Shown one piece after another: positions 52,686 to 61,307 of a DNA stretch of 64,000 nt. Position numbers and translations under genes: made by a program. This stretch comes from an uncultured Collinsella sp. (GTDB lineage: Bacteria > Actinomycetota > Coriobacteriia > Coriobacteriales > Coriobacteriaceae): contig CABUTN010000003.1 of the NCBI GenBank assembly GCA_902494565.1, forward strand, positions 27,502 through 91,501, read 5' to 3'. Each line of letters begins with the position of its first letter. Position 1 is the first letter of the stretch. Below the pieces are notes generated by a model. The model did not search any database and had not been told where the DNA came from. It saw only the letters and a list, made by a program, of their open reading frames with translations.

Positions 52686-52702
52686 AGGTCAGCCTTAATC
52701 AA

Positions 52703-53440
52703 CTAAACGTTTGCTCGGTTGGTGAAGATGCCCTTTTTGGAAGTCCCCTGATCGTCGGAGCCCTTCTTCACCTTCTTACCGTCCTTGGTGTAGTAGGAGT
52801 AGTAGTACTCGCTGGTCTCGGTCTCGCAGTAGTTCATAACGGTACCGATGAGCTTGACCTTCTCGGACTTCTTAAGCTGACCGATGGCGTTGAGCGCCTC
52901 CTCGCGCTTGGTGAAGTCCTCGCGCACCACGAACAGCGTGCCATCGGTCAGGCTGGCAATCTCGGCAGCATCGATGAAGGTGCCTACCGGAGGAGCGTCA
53001 AAGATGACGTACTGGAACTTGGCGGACAGCGCCTTTACCAGCTTGGCAAAGCGGTGAGAGACGATGATGTCGGCAGGATTGGGAATATGCGGCTCGGCAT
53101 CGAGGAAATAGAAGTTCTTCTGACCCGTCTCGACAATCGCCTGGTCAATAGAAACCTGCTCGGAAAGGACTGCATAGAGTCCGCCGCGGGAGCGGACGCC
53201 GAGCATATCGGCAAGGGACCTGCGACGCATATCAGCCTCGACCAGCAGGACGCTCTTGCCGCTGGTGGCGATAGCCTGGGCAAGGTTGATGGAAACCGTA
53301 GACTTGCCCTCGTTGGGAATCGAGGACGTAACGGTGATGGTGCGAATGGGGTCGTCCACGCTCGCAAAGCGGATGTTGGCCAGAAGGGTCTTGGCGGCAT
53401 TCTGTACAACGAGCTTATCGGTGTTCTTTGCCTTAGCCAT
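52703..53440 (-). CDS. CpsD/CapB-type bacterial tyrosine kinase
   Basis: Cytoplasmic BY-kinase of 245 residues that autophosphorylates and works with a membrane activator. Walker A is SSIPNEGKST, A' is LLVEADMRRRSL, and B is YVIFDAPPVG. A Tyr cluster near the C-terminus (SEYYYSYYTK) is the autophosphorylation region. It starts 2 bp after the Wzz-like gene, which supplies the activating transmembrane subunit, as in Gram-positive two-part kinases. No polysaccharide synthesis genes are in the window, so the targets lie elsewhere. Confidence 0.93.
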   Translation of the reverse strand: MAKAKNTDKLVVQNAAKTLLANIRFASVDDPIRTITVTSSIPNEGKSTVSINLAQAIATSGKSVLLVEADMRRRSLADMLGVRSRGGLYAVLSEQVSIDQAIVETGQKNFYFLDAEPHIPNPADIIVSHRFAKLVKALSAKFQYVIFDAPPVGTFIDAAEIASLTDGTLFVVREDFTKREEALNAIGQLKKSEKVKLIGTVMNYCETETSEYYYSYYTKDGKKVKKGSDDQGTSKKGIFTNRANV

Positions 53441-53442
53441 GC

Positions 53443-54099
53443 CTATTTACCACCTTTCATAGCCGGAATTCGGCCAACAACGGGAATGCCCAGGAGCTCT
53501 TCTGCCTCTTCGGCACCGCGGATGCGGGTGTTGAGCATGTCTGCCAAAACGACATAGGCAACTGCGATAAAGATGCCCGCGAGGAACGCGACAGCAACGT
53601 ACAGCATACGCTTGGGACCGCTGGGGGCTTCGGGGGTCTTAGCCTCGTCGATAACGTTGATGCTCTGGGCAGCGCCGACGTTCTGAGCGACCGTACTCAC
53701 CGAGCTAGCTATGGCCTTTGCGACCTTAGCCGTCTCCTTGGCATCGGTGCCGGTAACCGAAAGCGTAATGACACGCGTGGTGGTCTCGGAGGAAACAGAC
53801 ACCTTGTAGTCATCCAGATCGGTGAGGCCCAGTTCATTGGCTGCGCCGCTCTTAACGCTATCGCTATCCAGCAGCGTGGCGATATCGTTGGAAAGCATCT
53901 GACTCGCCGAGAGATCGTTGTAGCTCATCTGACCGCTATCGTCGGTCTTGGCGAGAATGTACATGCTCGTCGTCGCGGTATAGGTGTTGTCCATCGCAAC
54001 GAAGGACACGATGCCCATGGCGATCGCGCAGACCACCGGAAGGGTGATGACCAGCTGAAGGTGCTTTTTGAGCAGCTGGAACAGTTCGAGAAGGGTCAT
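53443..54099 (-). CDS. Wzz/YveK-type polysaccharide chain-length regulator and kinase activator
   Basis: Membrane protein of 218 residues with two helices (about 17-36 and 168-190) flanking an extracytoplasmic domain; a Pro-containing segment (APSGPKR) precedes helix 2. The short cytoplasmic end (NTRIRGAEEAEELLGIPVVG) is the usual contact with the tyrosine kinase encoded next. The start ATG 54099 follows GAAAGGCA. First gene of the three-gene module. Confidence 0.92.
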   Translation of the reverse strand: MTLLELFQLLKKHLQLVITLPVVCAIAMGIVSFVAMDNTYTATTSMYILAKTDDSGQMSYNDLSASQMLSNDIATLLDSDSVKSGAANELGLTDLDDYKVSVSSETTTRVITLSVTGTDAKETAKVAKAIASSVSTVAQNVGAAQSINVIDEAKTPEAPSGPKRMLYVAVAFLAGIFIAVAYVVLADMLNTRIRGAEEAEELLGIPVVGRIPAMKGGK

Positions 54100-54240
54100 G
54101 CAGCTTGCCTTTCATTTCCCCAGTTCGGATTGATAAAACTGTCCGTATGTTATCGCATCTTTTTACCGAGACCAAACTCTATACATAAGAAACAGGCTCT
54201 CCTGTAAAAATGTCGGAAGCAATCGTAAAATTGCACAACA

Positions 54241-54269
54241 ACGCCGCACCCGAAAGTCAAATGCGGCGT
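54241..54269 (-). terminator. Hairpin after the PhoR-like kinase gene
   Basis: ACGCCGCA pairs with TGCGGCGT over a 13-nt loop. The following U-tract is weak. Confidence 0.6.
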
Positions 54270-54294
54270 CTGCATCAATATCTATGTTGTATCG

Positions 54295-55719
54295 CTATGC
54301 GAATGGCTCGTCCTGCTGTATGGGAAACGTCACCGTAATGGTGGTTCCCACGCCCAGCTCGCTCGACAAATCGAGCGTGGCGTGATGATACAGGGCCGCA
54401 TGCTTGACAATGGCAAGCCCCAGACCGGTTCCGCCGCGTGCCTTGGACCTACTCTTGTCCACGCGATAGAACCGCTCAAATACCTTGCCCTGTTCTTCAG
54501 GCGCGATACCGATTCCCGTGTCGGCGACCGCAAGGAACGGATGGCCTTCGTCGTTGGTGCCGCACTGCAGCGTAACCGTACCGCCGGGTCGATTGTAGCG
54601 GATGGCGTTGCTTGCCAGATTATAGATGAGCTCGTCGATCAAGCGCGACACGCCTTCGATGACCACAGGCTTGGTCTCATGACTTATCGTCACATTCGCC
54701 TGACGGGCGACCTGTTCAAGACGCTGCTCAACCGCGTAGATAGCACGCGAGAGCTCAATAGGCTCCGTGGACCCAATGGGCACCGCCTCGCCCTCAGTTG
54801 CACGCTCGGCCTCGTCCAAGTTAGACAGCGTAAGGATGTCGTTGACAAGCGCTGCCAAGCGGCCCGCCTCACGATAGATGCGACCGCCAAAGTTGCGCAG
54901 GTCGTCCTCGCCCTCGACCATGCCGTTTGCGATGAGCTCGGCATAGCCCGAAATCGCCGTAAGCGGCGTCTTGAGCTCATGGGTGATATTCGCCGTGAAC
55001 TCGCGGCGCATACGGTCGTTGTCCGCTAGCACCGCCATTTGGCGCTTGAGTTCCTGGCGCTGCGACTCGATACGCTCAAGCATGGGGACCATCTCGGCAT
55101 AGGCGTGCTCATAGCTACGGCGTGGGTGGTCCAAATCCACCTCTTGCAACGGCGCGATGATGGCACGGGACTCGCGGCGCGCCATAAAAAACGAGAGTAC
55201 CGCACCCGCTGCTGCGATAAGCAGCATCGGCGCCACCATCGACAGCAAAATCGCCGCAACGCCAGGCTGGGCCTGCGCCAAGCGAACAACCTGACCGTTA
55301 TCAAGGGCGACAGCGCGATACAGCATAATCTCGTCGAGCGTAGAGCTTGCGCGCTCCGCGGAACCCAAACCACTCTCAAAGGCCTCGATGACCTCGGGGC
55401 GATCGCCATGGTTGGGCAGTGTGGAAGGCGACGCCTCGTTGTCGTAGGCAACCGATCCATCCTTGTTAATCAGCGTGATGCGCAAGTCCTCGCGATCGAG
55501 GCTACGCAAGAACGGGATGGGCTCCTGCTGCTCGTCGAGGGCGGCAGCAATGAGCTCGGTTTCCTGCGCCAGATTGGCACTCGTGGCATCCGCCAAGGTG
55601 TTTTGCACAAAGAACGCACCCAGCACCGTAAACGCCACGATAACCGCCATGGCGCAGACAAAGATCGTCACAAAAACGCGGTGCGACAGCGTATGTTTTC
55701 CCTGGGGGGCGAAGACCAC
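54295..55719 (-). CDS. PhoR-like sensor histidine kinase
   Basis: Membrane kinase of 474 residues. Two helices (about 13-38 and 154-179) enclose an extracytoplasmic sensor domain. Then come a HAMP-like linker, the H-box with His247 (ANITHELKTPLTAISG), and the ATPase with NLASNAIRYN, DTGIGIAPEEQ and GGTGLGLAIVKHAAL. The GTG start at 55719 has GGAGGAG 6 nt upstream, within the end of the response regulator gene, so the two are coupled. The adjacent pstB gene suggests phosphate sensing, though an envelope signal cannot be excluded. Confidence 0.9.
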   Translation of the reverse strand: MVFAPQGKHTLSHRVFVTIFVCAMAVIVAFTVLGAFFVQNTLADATSANLAQETELIAAALDEQQEPIPFLRSLDREDLRITLINKDGSVAYDNEASPSTLPNHGDRPEVIEAFESGLGSAERASSTLDEIMLYRAVALDNGQVVRLAQAQPGVAAILLSMVAPMLLIAAAGAVLSFFMARRESRAIIAPLQEVDLDHPRRSYEHAYAEMVPMLERIESQRQELKRQMAVLADNDRMRREFTANITHELKTPLTAISGYAELIANGMVEGEDDLRNFGGRIYREAGRLAALVNDILTLSNLDEAERATEGEAVPIGSTEPIELSRAIYAVEQRLEQVARQANVTISHETKPVVIEGVSRLIDELIYNLASNAIRYNRPGGTVTLQCGTNDEGHPFLAVADTGIGIAPEEQGKVFERFYRVDKSRSKARGGTGLGLAIVKHAALYHHATLDLSSELGVGTTITVTFPIQQDEPFA

Positions 55720-55722
55720 GGG

Positions 55723-56451
55723 TTACTCCTCCGATGCGGTGGCCGCGGTGTCGTCACCTTCGGCACCATCACCGGCAGAAGGCTCGGCCAAGCGGTAGCC
55801 CACGCCGCGCACGGTCTCGATGGCGCCGGCATGCTCGCCCAGTTTTTGGCGAAGCGTCTGCACGTGCACGTCAACGGTGCGCGAACCGCCGTCGAAGTCC
55901 CAGCCCCACACGCTCTGCAGCAACGACTCGCGGGTAAAAACCACGCCGGGCTTGCGCATGAGGTACTCGAGCAGGTCGAACTCGCGCAGGGTGAGCTTAA
56001 GCGGCTCGCCGGCAACGGTCACCTCGCGATGGCTGGGCGAGAGCACGATGTCGCCCACGCTGAGCACATCGCTCGCCTGCTTGACCATGCCGCCGCGACG
56101 CAGCAGTGCGCGGCAGCGGCTCGCAAGCTCCATGAGCGAGAAGGGTTTAGTCAGGTAATCGTCGGCACCGCCATCGAGCGCCATCACCTTGTCGAGCTCG
56201 GTATCCTTGGCGGTAAGCATCATGATGGGCACCGTCGCCGTCAGGCGGTCGGCACGCAGGCGACGCATAATCGCCAGGCCATCGGTGTCGGGCAGCATGA
56301 TATCAAGCAGCACAGCATCGGGCACCCGTCGCGCCACGGCGGCCTTAAACTCGCCGTCGCACGAAAAGCCCTCGGCCTCGATTCCCTGCTTGCGCAGCGC
56401 ATAGACCGTCAAATCCCTGATGTTGTCATCGTCCTCGACGTAATAGATCAT
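55723..56451 (-). CDS. PhoB-like response regulator (OmpR family)
   Basis: DNA-binding regulator of 242 residues. The receiver domain (about 1-118) has the acidic pocket EDDD (6-9), phosphoacceptor Asp50 (VLLDIMLPDTDG) and Lys in YLTKPFS. The winged-helix output domain (about 135-225) has LTLREFDLLEYLMRKPG and GGSRTVDVHVQTLR. A disordered acidic tail ends the protein. ATG 56451 follows AAAGGGG; a start 24 nt upstream is less likely. It precedes the PhoR-like kinase and follows pstB by 64 bp. Confidence 0.92.
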   Translation of the reverse strand: MIYYVEDDDNIRDLTVYALRKQGIEAEGFSCDGEFKAAVARRVPDAVLLDIMLPDTDGLAIMRRLRADRLTATVPIMMLTAKDTELDKVMALDGGADDYLTKPFSLMELASRCRALLRRGGMVKQASDVLSVGDIVLSPSHREVTVAGEPLKLTLREFDLLEYLMRKPGVVFTRESLLQSVWGWDFDGGSRTVDVHVQTLRQKLGEHAGAIETVRGVGYRLAEPSAGDGAEGDDTAATASEE

Positions 56452-56515
56452 GTTGAACCCCTTTGCGGCCGGCATGACCGCATCTTAATCCTAAAGGTAC
56501 CTGTACTAGATGGTA

Positions 56516-57391
<876 letters not shown>

Positions 57392-57494
57392 ACCGCATAC
57401 CTCCACATCGATATCAATTCAGCAGTATCGATAGTAGAAATCGCGGCTCATATGCACGTGAGCGCATTGTCAAGTGTTTGTAAGGGCACGCTGG

Positions 57495-58733
57495 CTATGC
57501 GGCGGGCAGCTCGATGGTGAATATCGTGTGTTCGGGCGTCGATTCACATGCAACGGTACCGCCGTGTGCCGCGATGATCTCCTTGGCAATAGCAAGGCCC
57601 AGACCGGCACCACCGCGATTGGTCGCACGCGCCGCATCCAGGCGATAGAACTTCTCAAAGATCACCTTGAGCTTAGCTGCAGGGATAGGATCGCCCTGAT
57701 TGATAAAGCGCACGCGCACGCCGCCATCGTCTTGGCGCCCGGCCTCAATCGTGATAGTCGAGCCCTCATAGCTATAGGCGACGGCGTTTTTCATGATGTT
57801 GTTAAACACGCGGGCCATCTTGTCGCCATCCACGAGCACCGTCAGATCCTCGCGAATATCAACTTGGGCTTCCTTATGCTGCTCGTTGAGGATGGGATAG
57901 AACTCGTCAGCCACCTGAGCCAGCAGCAACCCCAGATCAACATAGCCGCGCGTGAGCACGATATCGTGGAAGTCAAAGCGCGTGATATCGAAGAACTCTT
58001 CGATGAGCGCATCGAGCCGGTGCGCCTTGTCGAGAGCCACGCCCGTAAAGTGCGCACGTTGCTCAACCGGCAGCTCAGGAGTCTCTTGCAGCAGCGAAAG
58101 ATAGCCCACCACACTGGCAAGCGGGGTGCGTAGGTCATGTGCCAAGTACGTGACCAGATCGTCCTTGCGATGCGACTCGTCACGCAGAGCTTGCTGCACC
58201 TTGCGCTCACGGTCACGCACGCGGTTAAGGGCGCCCTCGACCTCCAAGAAGTCGCCGTCGATGTTGTCCCAGGTGTCGGGGTGATCGATCAGGCGATCTT
58301 GAATACGAGCGGCCAGCACACAATCGGCATGCTGCTCGCCCTGTTCGTAGCCCTGGTAGTACAGGGCGCGGCCACACAAGAACAGCACGCACGCGGCAAG
58401 CGCCAGCACAAAGCCAAGCATGTTGAATACAAAGCCGGCATCGAACAACACCGGCCCTTCGATGCCGCCGAGCGCCATGGCGCCAATCGCCAACGTCATG
58501 GCCCACGCGGCGCCGCCAATCACCATGCAGCGGCGCACGATCTCAAATCGATCGATCAGCAAAAAGCCGACAAGCAGCACCGCCAAGATTCCAGCGATGT
58601 TATCAATGCCAATCAGCAGCAGGGTCAGCAAAAAGAGCAGCACCGTTGCAAGCGCGCGATTGTCGACGACCGACCTCACGTATTCAAAGAGTCGATCGGG
58701 CACCTCGAACGCTTGTCTATCGTCTTTTGTCAT
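57495..58733 (-). CDS. VanS-like sensor histidine kinase
   Basis: Membrane kinase of 412 residues. Four hydrophobic helices (about 27-43, 45-60, 69-89 and 98-121) form a compact sensor with almost no extracytoplasmic domain. The H-box has His199 (YLAHDLRTPLASVVGY), then NIMKNAVAYSYEG and GGAGLGLAIAKEII. Its catalytic region resembles VanS of the vancomycin-resistance type. AGGA precedes ATG 58733. It follows its response regulator by 26 bp. A D,D-carboxypeptidase gene diverges from the pair, suggesting a cell-wall signal. Confidence 0.9.
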   Translation of the reverse strand: MTKDDRQAFEVPDRLFEYVRSVVDNRALATVLLFLLTLLLIGIDNIAGILAVLLVGFLLIDRFEIVRRCMVIGGAAWAMTLAIGAMALGGIEGPVLFDAGFVFNMLGFVLALAACVLFLCGRALYYQGYEQGEQHADCVLAARIQDRLIDHPDTWDNIDGDFLEVEGALNRVRDRERKVQQALRDESHRKDDLVTYLAHDLRTPLASVVGYLSLLQETPELPVEQRAHFTGVALDKAHRLDALIEEFFDITRFDFHDIVLTRGYVDLGLLLAQVADEFYPILNEQHKEAQVDIREDLTVLVDGDKMARVFNNIMKNAVAYSYEGSTITIEAGRQDDGGVRVRFINQGDPIPAAKLKVIFEKFYRLDAARATNRGGAGLGLAIAKEIIAAHGGTVACESTPEHTIFTIELPAA

Positions 58734-58759
58734 ATCAAGATCCTCACAAGCGAAAAGCG

Positions 58760-59455
58760 TTATTCGATGATGTAGCCGACGCCCCAGACGTTTTTGATAA
58801 AGCGCGGCTTTTGTGCGTCGTCGCCGATCTTTTCGCGCAAGTGGCGAATGTGCACCATCACCGTATTGTTGGAGCCGGGCATAAAGTCCTCGTTCCACAC
58901 CGCGCGGAACAGGTCCTCCACGGCCACCACGCTGCCGCGATGCTCGACCAGATACAGCAAGATTGAATACTCGGTGGGTGTGAGGCGTACCGGTGCACCG
59001 TCCACCGTCACGGAACGAGCGTCGCGGTTGATCTCCAAGCCGTCGAGCTGAATGGTCGGCGATTCGGCCGCCTGTGCACGGCTACCGTAGCTGGTGTAGC
59101 GGCGAAGCTGAGCGTGCACACGCGCGATGAGCTCCAGCGGACGGAACGGCTTAACCACGTAATCGTCCGCGCCAAGCGAAAGGCCCCCGATCTTGTCTTG
59201 CTGGGCATCGCGCGCCGTCAGCATGATCACGGGATAGGTATGGCTGGAACGGATCGTACGCAGCAGCTCAAACCCATCGATATCGGGCAGCATGACATCC
59301 AGCAGCGCCAAATCAAACTCCTGCTCCAAAATCGCCTTGGCAGCATCGGCCCCGCTATAGGCAATCTGGACATCAAAGCCCTCTTTTGTAAGGTAGATGC
59401 CAACCAAGTCGGCGATGGCCTTCTCGTCATCAACTACCAAAATGCGCTCGTTCAT
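58760..59455 (-). CDS. VanR-like response regulator (OmpR family)
   Basis: Regulator of 231 residues. The receiver has the acidic pair at 9-10, Asp53 (ALLDVMLPDIDG) and Lys in YVVKPFR. The winged helix contains LTPTEYSILLYLVEHRG and NTVMVHIRHLREKIG, as in VanR. GAGGAG precedes ATG 59455. The start of the divergent D,D-carboxypeptidase is 197 bp away, so both could share a control region. Confidence 0.92.
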   Translation of the reverse strand: MNERILVVDDEKAIADLVGIYLTKEGFDVQIAYSGADAAKAILEQEFDLALLDVMLPDIDGFELLRTIRSSHTYPVIMLTARDAQQDKIGGLSLGADDYVVKPFRPLELIARVHAQLRRYTSYGSRAQAAESPTIQLDGLEINRDARSVTVDGAPVRLTPTEYSILLYLVEHRGSVVAVEDLFRAVWNEDFMPGSNNTVMVHIRHLREKIGDDAQKPRFIKNVWGVGYIIE

Positions 59456-59652
59456 GCGTGCTCCTCTCGCGCTCCATTATGCCCGAGGCGACGCACGCCA
59501 CACGCAACAAGCGTGGGTGATTAAGTCGGCCTTAAGCACCCTTGTGCCCGTTCGGGTGCGGATGTGGGCCACACGCGCACGCGATGATCGCCGACGCCGG
59601 CAAACGATATACTCTAGTTCCAGAAGAGACCATCCCGTCGAAAGCGAAATCC

Positions 59653-60993
59653 GTGAAGTCCCTCACCTCTTTTGCAAAGCGCTCAGCCCAGCTTGCCGCC
59701 GGCCTTGTCTGCGCTATCGCCCTTGCCGCTGGCGTGCCCACCGTCGCCGGCGCCCAAGTGCTCACGACCGACAATGTTTGCGGCAAAACCGCTGATGCGC
59801 GCGGCATCACGGCCGAAAACCTGCCCGATATCGATGCGACCAATGCCCTCGTCATGGGCAAAGACGGCACCGTCTACTATGCCCGCAGCGCCGATGAGCA
59901 GGTCAAGATTGCCTCGATCACCAAGGTCATGACCGCAATCCTAACCGTCGAGAATTGCAAGATGGACGAGAAGGTCACGGTGAGCAACGCCGCAGCCACC
60001 GTAGGTAATTCGACCGCCGGCTTGCTCGAAGGCGACGAGCTTACCGTGGAGCAGGCACTGCGCGGCCTGATGATTCCCTCGGGCAACGACGCCGCCATCG
60101 TGCTCGCCGAATATGTGGGCAAGAAGATCGACCCTAAGACCAAAGACGCCGAGGCCACATTTGTGAAGGCCATGAACGAGCGTGCCAAGAAACTCGGCTG
60201 CACCGGTACGCTTTTTGAAAACCCGCATGGTCTGGACTTTGATGAGTGGGCTGGCGATATGCACTCAACCGCACACGATGTAGCGCTGATGATGCAGGAG
60301 GCCATGAAAAACGACACGATCCGCGAGGTCGTAGCGAGCGAGGATTCCTGGATCGAGGTCACGGGCGCCGACGGCACCGATCATTCGCATTCCATGGACA
60401 CGCATAACTATTTGCTGGGCCAAGATGGCAACATCGGCGGCAAGACCGGCACCACCGACGATGCAGGCTATTGTTTTACGGGTGCCTACAACCGCGATGG
60501 CGACGAGATCTACACCGTCGTTTTGAACTCCACCACCACCGACCAGCGCTTTACCGATACCGCAACCCTTGCCAGTTGGTACTACGGTCACAAGGTGACG
60601 GTCGCAATCGCCAACACGCAGGAAAAGACCGCCAACGGCAACCCGCTTATGGCACGCATTAGCCAGACAGATTGGACGGACAAGACGATCGACGCCACGC
60701 TCGCCGACCCCGCCGCACAGGCAACGGTGTTCTCACTCGCCGGCGAAGTGACCGAAAAAGTTAGCTACGATGACCTTTCGGGCACGGTGCATGTTGGCGA
60801 CAAGGTAGGCAGCGTTACGCTCAAGCAGGACGGCACCAAGGTCGCCGTCATGGACCTGGTTGCCGACGAGGAAGGCACAGGGCCGAATCCCATTGAATGG
60901 CTCCTTGTGAAGCTCGACCGCCTGGGCCGCCGCATCGACAACCGCCCACTCACGGCAGAAAGCGAGACCGTAGCCAAGGCACCCGAGGTGTAG
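59653..60993 (+). CDS. Serine-type D-Ala-D-Ala carboxypeptidase (S11/DacA-like)
   Basis: Secreted penicillin-binding enzyme that trims the terminal D-Ala of peptidoglycan stems; 446 residues from GTG 59653. The signal peptide reads SAQLAAGLVCAIALAAGVPT with cleavage likely after VAGA. Catalytic motifs are SITK (IASITKVMTAI), SGN (MIPSGNDAAIV) and KTG (GGKTGTTDDAG). A beta-rich C-terminal domain follows. No C-terminal membrane anchor is seen, only a basic amphipathic stretch (LLVKLDRLGRRIDN). A TATACT-like -10 at about 59609 supports this start over longer in-frame ATGs. It is divergent from the VanR/VanS-like pair. Confidence 0.9.
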   Translation: MKSLTSFAKRSAQLAAGLVCAIALAAGVPTVAGAQVLTTDNVCGKTADARGITAENLPDIDATNALVMGKDGTVYYARSADEQVKIASITKVMTAILTVENCKMDEKVTVSNAAATVGNSTAGLLEGDELTVEQALRGLMIPSGNDAAIVLAEYVGKKIDPKTKDAEATFVKAMNERAKKLGCTGTLFENPHGLDFDEWAGDMHSTAHDVALMMQEAMKNDTIREVVASEDSWIEVTGADGTDHSHSMDTHNYLLGQDGNIGGKTGTTDDAGYCFTGAYNRDGDEIYTVVLNSTTTDQRFTDTATLASWYYGHKVTVAIANTQEKTANGNPLMARISQTDWTDKTIDATLADPAAQATVFSLAGEVTEKVSYDDLSGTVHVGDKVGSVTLKQDGTKVAVMDLVADEEGTGPNPIEWLLVKLDRLGRRIDNRPLTAESETVAKAPEV

Positions 60994-61019
60994 GGCCGGA
61001 GCGATATCACATCGAACCA

Positions 61020-61050
61020 AATGAGGCGTCCAACGGGGCGCCTCATTTTT
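61020..61050 (+). terminator. Terminator of the carboxypeptidase gene
   Basis: AAATGAGGCG pairs with CGCCTCATTT over an 11-nt loop, followed by a T run. Confidence 0.9.
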
Positions 61051-61088
61051 GAGGGTTCGAATCCCCAGCCTCCTTTCTCCACACAAAA

Positions 61089-61110
61089 AAGGGCCCCAAA
61101 TGGGACCCTT
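61089..61110 (-). terminator. Terminator of tRNA-Ser
   Basis: AAGGG(CC)CC and GG(GA)CCCTT form a short stem, with UUUUUUG following on the minus-strand transcript, 15 nt after the tRNA CCA. Confidence 0.8.
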
Positions 61111-61124
61111 CTTCAAATTCGTAC

Positions 61125-61215
61125 TGGCGGAGAGCTGGGGATTCGAACCCCAGATGCCCTTTTGGGGCATACTCGCTTAGCAGGCGAGCACCTTCGGCCT
61201 CTCGGTCAGCTCTCC
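61125..61215 (-). tRNA. tRNA-Ser (anticodon GCU)
   Basis: On the minus strand the acceptor arms GGAGAGC and GCTCTCC pair over 7 bp. The anticodon loop is CTGCTAA (anticodon GCT, reading AGC/AGU). The long variable arm (TATGCCCCAAAAGGGCATC region) is that of a class II tRNA, and the T-arm is CTGGGGTTCGAATCCCCAG. CCA is encoded after discriminator G. Total 91 nt with CCA. Confidence 0.96.
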
Positions 61216-61307
61216 GTAACAGCCGTTCTATAGTAACCAAACAGCCAAGGATGGGCAAGAGGAAATTTTCTAATTGCCTAGCATCCTTTCCTCCTTGGAA
61301 GCTTCAC

